The position numbers and the translations under genes were made by a program. Source: Leishmania mexicana MHOM/GT/2001/U1103 (Eukaryota > Euglenozoa > Kinetoplastea > Trypanosomatida > Trypanosomatidae). Taken from it: a stretch of DNA of 64,000 bases. Under the pieces are notes generated by a model. That model saw nothing but the letters and a program-made list of their open reading frames with translations, had not been told where the DNA came from and made no database searches. Shown here in pieces: positions 30,188 to 39,134 of the stretch. Where the stretch lies: assembly GCF_000234665.1 (NCBI RefSeq), contig NC_018333.1, forward strand, positions 74,501 to 138,500, given 5' to 3'. Numbering within the stretch: the stretch's first letter is position 1; each line of letters begins with the position of its first letter.

Positions 30188-32584
30188 CTACTGAATCTCT
30201 GTCAGCCAGTCATCATCGTCAGCCGTGTCGTCGAAGACGATGGCGGGATCGAAGCGGTCCTTCTGCAGGAAAGCCTTGGCGGCGGTATCGTCGGGCAGGG
30301 CGGCAGACGTGCACTCCTGTGCCGTGATGGGCCACACGTTGGCGCTGTCTTTCCGCTCCACCACGTACGGGACCCAGAAATCGGCGTCGCGCCCGCACTG
30401 CCGTGCGACCACCTCCAATTTGAGCAGGAAATCGTTGTAGTAGGCAGCGTCGTCCTGCGTCACGCAGAACTGGCGGAGGGCCGTAATGCAGGCCATACAC
30501 TTGCGGTAGATGGCGTCCTTTATGCTGCTGCGCAGGAGCTCCCAGATGACATCGCTGAGGTCGTCCTTCGCCTTGTTCAGCTGTGCCTGCGTCACTGTAG
30601 GGTGGTGCACAATCATGGAGAAACTACCGACTGGGTCCACGGACGTGACCGTGAAGCAGACACCGCCGCTGATGGTGTCGTGTGGAGCGGTGGAGATGCT
30701 GTTCGCATCCGACGTGGCGTGGCTGCCGGCAGACGCTTCGTCCGCCTCTCCGCTGCACCTCGCGCCTCTCAGGATGGCAGCGGCGATCGTGGACGGGGCT
30801 CCACCAGATCCCTGTGATGCTGACAGCGGTGATCCGGCCTGAGTGCCGACCAGTGATGAGGTCGTCATCACATCTTGGTACCATGGCTTTCCCTTCCCAC
30901 CAGCGTCTCTGCTTCCTGGCAAAAGCGCGTCCACTTCATCTTCGTACGGGAACGCGCTTGCGCAAGACGCAAGGGCGGACCGGTGCGCCGATACAGCCTC
31001 ATACACCTCGCTGCCCTCTGCGAAGAAGTCGGTGGAGGTGCCCCTCAACATGGGCAGCAGTTGCGGTACCGCTGCTTCAGACGAGGTCGCCTTCGCGTTG
31101 CCCTTCTCCGCTGAGACATTCATGGCGGACAGCTTGGCTCGCAGGGTGGCGTAGTACTGTTGCAGGACCGGGTTGAAGGTATCGTCAGGTGCCAGCACCG
31201 AGTCATCCACGGAGAGGCCGTCGATCAGCTCGTCCATCAACTGCTCCTCGGCCGCACTAAACTGCAGCTCCGGGTACTCGGAGAAGTGAAGGGCTCGCAC
31301 GTCGTCGGCGAAGGGGAGAGGAGCCAACACCAAGTGGCGCTGCTCCGCAGATGACGCCGCCGTCCGCGCAAAGCACACGCACAATGACGGGGCAGCATCT
31401 GCCGTGCGCACGAGCCGCACAAGCATTGCCTTACGGCTGGACGCCATCGCGTCCACCAAGGCGTTGAAACCGCGCTGTCCGGCATGGTCGCCCGCCAGTG
31501 GCAGTAGCGCCCGTGTGCCGCCCATCAACAGGTACGGCTCCACCTCTGCCTCTCCAACGAACCCGATCGCCTCCAGCGCGCGTGGGCCCTTTACCCTCAT
31601 TGTTTCTCGATCGGTCTCGCTGCATGGGATGCGGTCGACACCCAAGAAAAACGCCTCTACCCGCTCCTCCTTCGCCAAGGCACACGGCTGCTCATCAACG
31701 CCGCCGAGGGCGACGTACTCGATGGTCTGCACCACGTCTACGCCGTCTTGGGTGCTCCGCCGCAGCGAGGGCAGCCGCTCTTCCTGCGTGAGAGTGAACA
31801 GCTGCGTGGCAAGCCGCACGTCACCAATGCGGAGCGCAACCTTGAGCACGGGTTGCTGGCGGATCCTTCGACAGCGCAGCAACGAGAGACTCTCCAGCGC
31901 CTCTGCGGGGCTGACGAGTACGCTCGGTGGCCCCAGCTCGGTGCACAGCGCCGCGAGTATTCTCTCGTTTTGTGCCTTCCTATCGAGCGCAGCCCACGCA
32001 CTAGCGTCACACACGGCGGATTCGTTGAGCTCCTCCTGTGAATCCGCGGCTGCTGGCAGCGGCTGAAAATCGAACCCGATCACCACCAACGCCACCTGGT
32101 CGCGCTGTAAGGCATCGATGAGGGAGAGCAGGTCCTCCTTGTGCCGCACCTCGTGGCGGGCGTCGGTGAAGAGGTAAATGCAGCGGTTGTATTGCTTATG
32201 GCTCGTGCGTGCTTGCAGCACCGCCACCGCCACCTGAAGGGCGTCAATGAAGTCGTACGCCTCCGCGATAGACCGCCGCACAGTCGCGCCTTCAGGCAGC
32301 ACAGCAACACCTGCGCGAGTAGCAGCAATGGGTGCGAGGGTCAGTGTCGTTGCCGGTCCGAGCTCAGCAGCCACGGTGATGTGCTTGTACCGCGCCTGCT
32401 CAGACCGCTCGTACAGAGCGCTGCGAGACTTCTCTGTGCCAGCAAGAATGACAGCCACTTCATCCGATGGTGCGTATATCATCTTGTCCGTGAGGATTCT
32501 GTCGCACAGGTCACACGCCTCCACCAGCGCCGCAGCGCTGGGGAGGGTGATGTCCAGCACCAGCACAGTGGCACCCTTGGGCAT
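30188..32584 (-). CDS. KU80: Ku80 subunit of the Ku heterodimer
   Basis: 798 residues. The N-terminal vWA-like domain (about 1-230) opens with A-T-V-L-V-L-D-I-T and includes Y-N-R-C-I-Y-L-F-T-D-A-R. A Ku core/beta-barrel region follows (about 250-480), with the A-F-F-L-G-V-D-R and L-P-F-A-D-D-V-R segments typical of Ku80. After a low-complexity stretch, a helical C-terminal domain (about 625-770) precedes a very acidic tail ending in D-D-D-D-W-L-x-x-I-Q. With Ku70 it would bind DNA ends; in trypanosomatids Ku is linked to telomere maintenance, and canonical ligase IV end joining is absent. From memory T. brucei KU80 is Tb927.6.1760, matching the synteny here. The gene is bracketed by two near-identical direct repeats. 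Confidence 0.9.
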   Translation of the reverse strand: MPKGATVLVLDITLPSAAALVEACDLCDRILTDKMIYAPSDEVAVILAGTEKSRSALYERSEQARYKHITVAAELGPATTLTLAPIAATRAGVAVLPEGATVRRSIAEAYDFIDALQVAVAVLQARTSHKQYNRCIYLFTDARHEVRHKEDLLSLIDALQRDQVALVVIGFDFQPLPAAADSQEELNESAVCDASAWAALDRKAQNERILAALCTELGPPSVLVSPAEALESLSLLRCRRIRQQPVLKVALRIGDVRLATQLFTLTQEERLPSLRRSTQDGVDVVQTIEYVALGGVDEQPCALAKEERVEAFFLGVDRIPCSETDRETMRVKGPRALEAIGFVGEAEVEPYLLMGGTRALLPLAGDHAGQRGFNALVDAMASSRKAMLVRLVRTADAAPSLCVCFARTAASSAEQRHLVLAPLPFADDVRALHFSEYPELQFSAAEEQLMDELIDGLSVDDSVLAPDDTFNPVLQQYYATLRAKLSAMNVSAEKGNAKATSSEAAVPQLLPMLRGTSTDFFAEGSEVYEAVSAHRSALASCASAFPYEDEVDALLPGSRDAGGKGKPWYQDVMTTSSLVGTQAGSPLSASQGSGGAPSTIAAAILRGARCSGEADEASAGSHATSDANSISTAPHDTISGGVCFTVTSVDPVGSFSMIVHHPTVTQAQLNKAKDDLSDVIWELLRSSIKDAIYRKCMACITALRQFCVTQDDAAYYNDFLLKLEVVARQCGRDADFWVPYVVERKDSANVWPITAQECTSAALPDDTAAKAFLQKDRFDPAIVFDDTADDDDWLTEIQ

Positions 32585-32974
32585 GCGATGGCTAAGACGG
32601 TATGTGCACCCAGTGCAGAGAAGCTAGTCTCTTGCCTTATAAAAAGTGGGTTGAGGAGGAGAGACGGAGCAAGGGGTGTGGCCTGAGTTCCTTCGACTCA
32701 CAAGTTTGCATACAGGGAGGTGGAGGGCAGCACAGCGGTGGGCATGAAGAGGCGCGCCGCCAGTGCGTGTCGCCCGGAGCACAGCATGCAAAAGTAAAAG
32801 GCGCCAGTTTGAACACGGCGGCCCACGGGGAGAAAGTGGCAGGAGCTCTTGTGCTCGACGTGTACACCCCCGCTCGTGTCGGCGCCGTGCAGGGCGGTGG
32901 CGACGGCAGCACGAGATCGGGCACACATGCACAAACATGTGCACAGGTCGGAGGAAAGGCAGTGTGGTGCTGAT
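32585..32974. other. KU80 upstream region
   Basis: 390 bp between the KU80 ATG and SIDER-like copy B. The best acceptor candidate is the AG at 32637-32636 with a tract at about 32644-32670, about 50 nt before the ATG. It must also hold the 3' end of the kinesin transcript or lie close to it. Confidence 0.45.
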
Positions 32975-33530
32975 TCTCGTGTGTTCGTCTCAGCGCGTCC
33001 ATTCTCTGCCACACAGCAGGGAGTACAGCATCGCTCTACACGGCCTGCCACGGGGCCCATCGCGTGCTGCGACGCAGCCGTGGACACGCGCGGTACAGCA
33101 ATGCGCCGGCTCAGTCATCTGAGCACGGCCTCAGCGTCGAGCTTGACCCGACCTCCGCCCCCCTGTCGAGCTGGTTGCCACGTGGGGTATCCCTCTCGAG
33201 GTGGCGCAGACTCCCCACACCGGTGGGCATTTGCGAGGGCCGAGGATGAGATAGACGCTCGAGTCACGCTGGCGCTCCGCACATCGCATGGATGGCACAA
33301 ACCTGTGCACTGTCGCAGGTCGCTCCGACGCCACGCCATCCAGGACCTGAGCGCTGACATCAGTTGCGATGCATCGCTCGGGCCTCCCCACGCCCGCAGC
33401 CACCCGACCCTGTCACCACCAGAAGTGGTCCCGCGTCTCGCCAGGGTTAGTGGCTGCTTGGGCCACCCGCAGAGAGTGGGGCGCTGGCCCCTGACGCCAC
33501 GCGCTGAGGTGTCCCCCCCCCGCCATCCAG
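32975..33530 (-). mobile_element. SIDER-like retroposon copy B (556 bp)
   Basis: Same orientation as copy A and about 99.5% identical to it by eye. It sits in what should be the distal kinesin 3' UTR, some 2.2 kb after the kinesin stop codon and 390 bp upstream of the KU80 ATG. Its two substitutions from copy A fall near 33176 and 33254. Confidence 0.75.
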
Positions 33531-35716
33531 GGGGCAAGGTGATGTGTCGAAAAGTACAAGAAGCAAAGAGGCGGCCATCATGGCACACTGGATCCATGAC
33601 AGCCGCGCTCACTAGTCGCTGGCACCAAGGGGGAAAGAAGTGAGGCGGCAGCTTTCTCCCCTGTGTTCGTGATACCCAAGATAGAGAAAAAAAAGCAAGA
33701 AGAGAGAGAGAGAGAGACGGCAGGCGCCACAGACTCGGTGCTGCCGCGCGACTGGAAAGAGCGGCGGTGCGCAGATGGCTACTGATGCACCCCTATCCGC
33801 ATGCAGGTTGCCTCGCAGAAGGACTCGCGCACGAGTGAGCGCCAGAAAGGTGCCGCACGTAAGTGACGTAGCAAAGAGCACACTCAGGACACACATGCGT
33901 TACAGCCCTTCGCGCTTCCTTCAATGAAAGAGTTACTTTAATCGACGACAACGCCACAAGCCAGCGCACCAGCGATAGCCCTCATCCACGCCAGCATCAT
34001 GTTCCCTAGTCAAGACCCAACACACAGCACAAAAGAGCAACGGTCATCACGGGGCGAAGCGAACGCACGGCACGAACAACGAAGACACGCAGACACCACG
34101 AAGAGCCGAAAGAAACCCGCACAACGACGAAAATGAAGAGATAAGGGAGGTCCAACATCGCCACCGCGGCCGCCAACTTTGACACAGCGGCACACGAGCG
34201 CAGGGACACGGTGGCAGACAGCACATAAAAATAAAAATACCGTAAGCAAAGAAGCCGGAGCAAATCGAGGGAGGGGGAGAGAAGCATGAGTGTGTAGTCG
34301 TAGAGCGGGAGAGAACGAAACAAAGATAGTGAGAGAAAAGGATTTAGGGAGGCGGACGGCAGAACTCAGCATTGGGCACCATTACCACGACCACCACCAC
34401 CACCAAAGAAAAGGGGGTTTGCATATATATATATGTGTGTGTGTGTACAGAAGTGACGAAAGCGGGCGGCGGTGTCTCTCCCAACAAGTTGCGCGCACAC
34501 CCACGCCCAGACAAGCAAGCAAAAAGCAGAAGGAAAGAAGAGGGAGCGGTGGTGGTGGTGGTGGGTGAGTGTGTGTGGGGGTGTACACCGCGTCCTTGAT
34601 TGGCCCGAGAGCAAAGCGCAGCGGAAGGACATGCGCACAGCACACACATGCATTTACGGACCGTCAGCAAGCATGCATGGACAGGCGCAGCGAAAGAGAG
34701 ACGCCGCCGTCGAAAACAAAATAAAAAGAAAAGGTACAGAGGCACAGATCGAGCACTGAAAAATAGAAGCGTCAACGCAAGCGGCAACGAAGACAGAATG
34801 GGCACAAGACGTCACACACAACACATAACGCGAACAGGCGCCTCTGTGTTGCGTGTGCGTGTGGGACGTGGCCCGACAGAGACACGCACACAAACGAAGA
34901 TGACGTCAACACACACACGCAGTCACTCGTGCTCGAGGACGTGGTGAGGGCCGGCGGAGGAAGGGACGAAAGGCACGAGGTGGGAGAGCGAAACAACAAA
35001 AGTCTGTTATTGGAGGGAGACGAAGGCGCGGCTGCGTGCGGGGGGGGGGGGGGGACGGCTCCCCCCGTTGAAGAGGGACACACCGTACGCGAGGTGCACC
35101 TTCGCGACCATCACCACAACGTGACTCGCAGATGGTCATGGTTGAGGCAACAATAGCAGGCACACGCACGCAGATACACCACCCTCTTACGCACTACTAC
35201 GGGGGTCTCCTAATATGGGGCAGCGCTCGAAAACGGAAGCGCCGCCACAGCGCAGACAAGAGAGCCCACACACGCGCGCGCATCGGGTCGTTGGCAAATG
35301 GGCAGGTAAAGCGGTTGACCGAGGCGACAAAGCAAAACGCGGCAGCTACTCGGACAACAAGGAGAGAAACCCGGCCGACGCGTGAGCATTCGCGAGCAGA
35401 AAACTGGGACAGAAGAGCGGCAACGACAGCAAAAGAGGGAGACGCGAGGAACGGATGCCCATAATGGCGACGGGGGAGTGCACGTGAGGGGGCCTGCGCG
35501 GAGAGGGCAGAAGAAGGACCACAGCGGTCGAAAGAGCGCTCCCTTCACCGCCTCTCCCCTTCTTGTTCAACTTTTCCATGCAGCATCCTCTCACTCTTCC
35601 TCTACGCTGGCCTAACCCCCTCCTCCCTACTACCAAGCATACCGCACATAACGATGGCATTCCCACTTTGCTGCCGGTACGCAGCAGTGGTCCGGCATAT
35701 CGCAGTGTCCGAACAA
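33531..35716. other. Long kinesin 3' UTR
   Basis: About 2.2 kb of non-coding, unusually A-rich plus-strand sequence (pyrimidine-rich in the transcript), with a TA/GT run at 34424-34446, a GGT run near 34550-34562 and a 15-base G homopolymer at 35040-35054 (C15 in the RNA). Overlapping frames on both strands show only repeats and Arg/Ser/Thr bias. Confidence 0.5.
35040..35054. repeat. Poly-G homopolymer
   Basis: Fifteen consecutive G on the plus strand, C in the kinesin transcript. It is prone to length variation and sequencing error. Confidence 0.85.
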
Positions 35717-37549
35717 CTACGCCGCCTTGCGCTGCGCAGCTTCACGTTCCTTCACGAGCATGCGGATCGCATTGGCCGCCTTTGCCTGGTACAACATGAG
35801 CTCCGTGCGCTCCGCCCACAACGCGCGGAGCTGCGCCTGAGCGCTTTCAGCGTCGTTGAAATCTTCGCCATCACGAGCAAACTTCGGGCTGCCTGGGCTG
35901 GCTGGGCTCACCGTGGGTTCAAAGGTGCCGACGGCACTGAGGTAATCGGTGCCCTTAAGGGACGCCAGCTCGGTGGTCAGCTCCTCCTGGCGCTGGGTCA
36001 ACTGCTCGCGCTCCACCTTGTACCGCATGGCGAATGAGCGCAACTTCTGTGCGAGCTGGAAGCACTTGCGCTTCTCTTCAGCCACCACAAGCGCGAGGCG
36101 CACCCGCTCATTACTGATGACTTTCATCTTTTCATCGCGTTGCTGAATCAGCTCCCGCAGCTCCTGGTTGGCCTTGGCCCAACCTCCGCTGATAGATCCA
36201 CCATTGACGCCAGGCACTCCGCTGGATGGTGTCTCATCAATCAGTTTCAGTCGATCAGCCGGCACGTACTGCCGCAGCTGCTTGTTCTCGTTGCGCAGCA
36301 TCGCGTTCTCGTTGTTCAGCAACTTCATCTCCTCGTTGAGGGAAGAAATGCGGTCCTCGTAGACGCCACGCTCCTCCTCCAGCGCTTCCTCCAGCGTCTT
36401 GTCGTTCTTGTTGTCTATGTCCGCCATGAGCTGCAGGTACAGCGCCTTGTAATCGAGCACCTCGTGTCTCTTCGCATCCTGCTTGATTTGGCTGGCGCGC
36501 TGCCCAAAAAAGAGGGTGCTCAAGCTCTCCTCCGTGTTTTCATCGGAAGGGCTGATGTTGACGATGATGGAGGTGTTGCCGTTACCCAGCAGCGAGTACT
36601 GGAGAATGCGGGTCAGTTTCGACTCACGGAAGGGAGCGTGCTGGGCGTTGTCGGTCAGCGCAGTCACCACCTTACCAAGGGTTAGGAGACTGCGGTTTAT
36701 GTGCGTGGCTTCGTCGAGCGTCTTGCCCTCCGCATGTGTCTTGCTCACACGCTCGCTCCCGGCAAGGTCGCACAGCACCAGGCGGCCCTCCAGTGCAATT
36801 GTGGGGCCCTCCGTTTCAGCACCGACGGTCACAGTGCCGACCCTCTGGGCCTTGCAGACGTTAAGCGTAAAGATGGTGTGGGAGCGAGAGCTTGTGTTGT
36901 TCATGGACGTGCTCGCCATCTCCTTCCGCGTCAAGCCCGCTTTGAAGAAGGCCATGGTGCCCTTGTAGTCCTTTACCTCCCGCTCGACTGGCAGCCCGGT
37001 GGCGTCGGACACCATCACGATGTCTCCACGGCCCTCCAACCCCATCTGGATGCGGACCTTACCCTTACTGTCATCCAACAAGTCGGTGAGAATTTCGTTG
37101 TAGAGCTGCACGTAGCTGACGCTGCACGAATAGTCATTGCCCGGGTCTTTGGCGATCCTGTCCCAAATCTCCCTCATAGACTGCTGCAACACACCCTCGT
37201 TCTTCGGATCATCGTTGCTGATCGTGAAGGTCTTGCCAGAGCCGGTCTGGCCGTACACGAAGAGGACGCCGTGCTGACCATCGAAGGCTGCGTCGACGGC
37301 ATTCTTGGCGAAGGTCTCGTACACATCTTTCTGCGTCACAGTGGGCCTGAAGACGCGGTTGAAGAAGTACCTCTTTTCAAACGATTTCGAGCCTGACTTG
37401 CGGGTCACGGTGATGGTGCGGTTGTCGGCATCATCGTAGACGATGTTGTTGAAGTTGTGCCCTTTCTCCTGCGGCACAGGCGGCCGCACGCGGCAGTACA
37501 CCGAAATGGTCTTCGGCGCCGACTTGCTGCTTTTCTGTATGCGTGACAT
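35717..37549 (-). CDS. N-terminal-motor kinesin
   Basis: 610 residues from the ATG at 37549. The frame stays open 108 codons upstream, but that stretch is Pro/Ser-rich and lacks motor features, while the motor core starts right after the chosen Met. The P-loop is G-Q-T-G-S-G-K-T (100-107), switch I is N-T-S-S-R-S-H (218-224) and switch II is D-L-A-G-S-E-R (261-267), all intact, so ATPase and microtubule motility are expected. The motor ends near 355; a coiled-coil region (about 380-600) for dimerisation follows, with a short basic/Ala end and no cargo domain recognised. I cannot name the subfamily. It is directly upstream of KU80 in transcription order, as in other trypanosomatids. Confidence 0.92.
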   Translation of the reverse strand: MSRIQKSSKSAPKTISVYCRVRPPVPQEKGHNFNNIVYDDADNRTITVTRKSGSKSFEKRYFFNRVFRPTVTQKDVYETFAKNAVDAAFDGQHGVLFVYGQTGSGKTFTISNDDPKNEGVLQQSMREIWDRIAKDPGNDYSCSVSYVQLYNEILTDLLDDSKGKVRIQMGLEGRGDIVMVSDATGLPVEREVKDYKGTMAFFKAGLTRKEMASTSMNNTSSRSHTIFTLNVCKAQRVGTVTVGAETEGPTIALEGRLVLCDLAGSERVSKTHAEGKTLDEATHINRSLLTLGKVVTALTDNAQHAPFRESKLTRILQYSLLGNGNTSIIVNISPSDENTEESLSTLFFGQRASQIKQDAKRHEVLDYKALYLQLMADIDNKNDKTLEEALEEERGVYEDRISSLNEEMKLLNNENAMLRNENKQLRQYVPADRLKLIDETPSSGVPGVNGGSISGGWAKANQELRELIQQRDEKMKVISNERVRLALVVAEEKRKCFQLAQKLRSFAMRYKVEREQLTQRQEELTTELASLKGTDYLSAVGTFEPTVSPASPGSPKFARDGEDFNDAESAQAQLRALWAERTELMLYQAKAANAIRMLVKEREAAQRKAA

Positions 37550-39134
37550 GCCGATGAAGTGAGACGACAAGCAAAGCGAGAGAGCACAGGCACAGACACA
37601 CGTCGGGTAGGACGGGGCGAGAAAGGGGGGAGGGGGAGGGTCTGGGTGAAACACGCAAGAGACGGCAATGATAGAACGACCCGAGAGGAGAGGATGGCGA
37701 GGTGGGGGTATTAAGAGGCCGCTCAGCAAAGCGTTGGTGGGGGAGGAGGGTGGAGGGTCGGAGTAGAAAGGTGAGTTGTGCGCGCGCCGGGAATGAATGA
37801 CGAGAGGGGCGATGTCTAACGTGTGTCGACTCTGTATGCTTCTTGGCGGTTGGTAGTCCACTTGGAGAATCAAGCGTCTGTGCAGCTCGTGCTACTAGCT
37901 GTGCGCCACGGTAAGCGGTGGGAAAGACGGTAGGCGCGATGAGTCACCCAAGTAAAGGGAGCAGGCAAGAGGGAGACGGCAGGGGAGGGGGGCGACACGA
38001 GGTGGCAGAGTCAAGCGAAGCAGTGTAGAGAAATAGGTGTTCTGGCGCGTGCATGGGCGTGAGCGCGTGTGTTCCTGCGTGAGACACACACAGGGAGTGA
38101 TGGAAATAGACGCGAACGGCTCGCACAGCCACAGCACGCACGGAACAGAGTTGCGTAGCGCGAGGGGAGGGAGAGATGCACACATGTGGCTATGGGTGCG
38201 CGGATGACCAGTCGCCATGGCAGCAGCAGTGCCAGTACTACGCGACTGCCAACACACACGCACAGGCTCGCGCAGACACAATCCGCCTCCGCCAAACATG
38301 GGCAACTAGGCGCTTCTATGGATATATATGTCTAGGTGTTTTCTTCTCTACACGCATGCTTCTGCGCCTACATAGATGAGCTTCCGGCGATGATGACCCG
38401 GCGCACAACGAGCACATACGCGCAGGCATGCGTGTGCGTTCAACACACTCGTTTACATGGGGTGCTGCTCTGTCGGGCCCTTCCGCCCGGGAAGGGCCTC
38501 CCCATCCTCCACCCCCGCCCCCGTCTCTGCGTCTTGCCCACACGCTTTCCGGGACCGCTCTGCAAAACATTCGGCTTTCCTGGCACACACACGCACACAC
38601 CTCATGTGTGAGACGGCACAGAGACAAGAGGACGATGGCACCAGACACGGCAAAGGAAGTGCGCAGCGCGCGGGGAGAGACAGAGGCAGTGAAGAAACTG
38701 CACGAAGCGAGCAGCCACGTCAGAGATCCAACAGAGACACACCCAGAACAGGATAGTACCAACGGGAGCACCAAACAAGTTTGAGCGATGCCCACGCGCA
38801 TGTCTGTGTGTGTGTGTGTGTGTGTGTGCCATTGGCGAGGAAGGGAGGCGACTGTAGGCGCACACATATCCTTCCATTGCGGTAGGCGTGCGAAGAAAGT
38901 CGGTAAGGGCGGGGGCGGGGCGGATGAAACCGTTCGAGTGCAAGAGAGCACATGGGGGCAGGAGGAGGAGGGACAAGGAGAGACGCGGTGCTCCGCCCGA
39001 TCCCCTTTCCACCGTCCACACCCTTCCATCGCATTTTGCCTTCTGCCAAGTCCCTCGACGCATGCGCGCCCATCCGCCAAGATTCGTCATCCCTCTGTCC
39101 GTCCGTTTGCACCTTCGACGCCCACGCGCGCCGT
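37550..39134. other. Intergenic region
   Basis: About 1.6 kb holding the kinesin upstream region and the TM9 3' UTR. It contains a GT microsatellite at about 38803-38828 and a C-rich segment near 38510-38522. No gene recognised; the long minus-strand frame 38602-39696 is mostly a shadow of the TM9 gene. Confidence 0.5.

Noticed and set aside
37550..37873. 108-codon N-terminal extension of the kinesin
   Set aside because: It is Pro/Ser/Cys-rich without motor sequence; N-terminal kinesins usually start close to the motor core.
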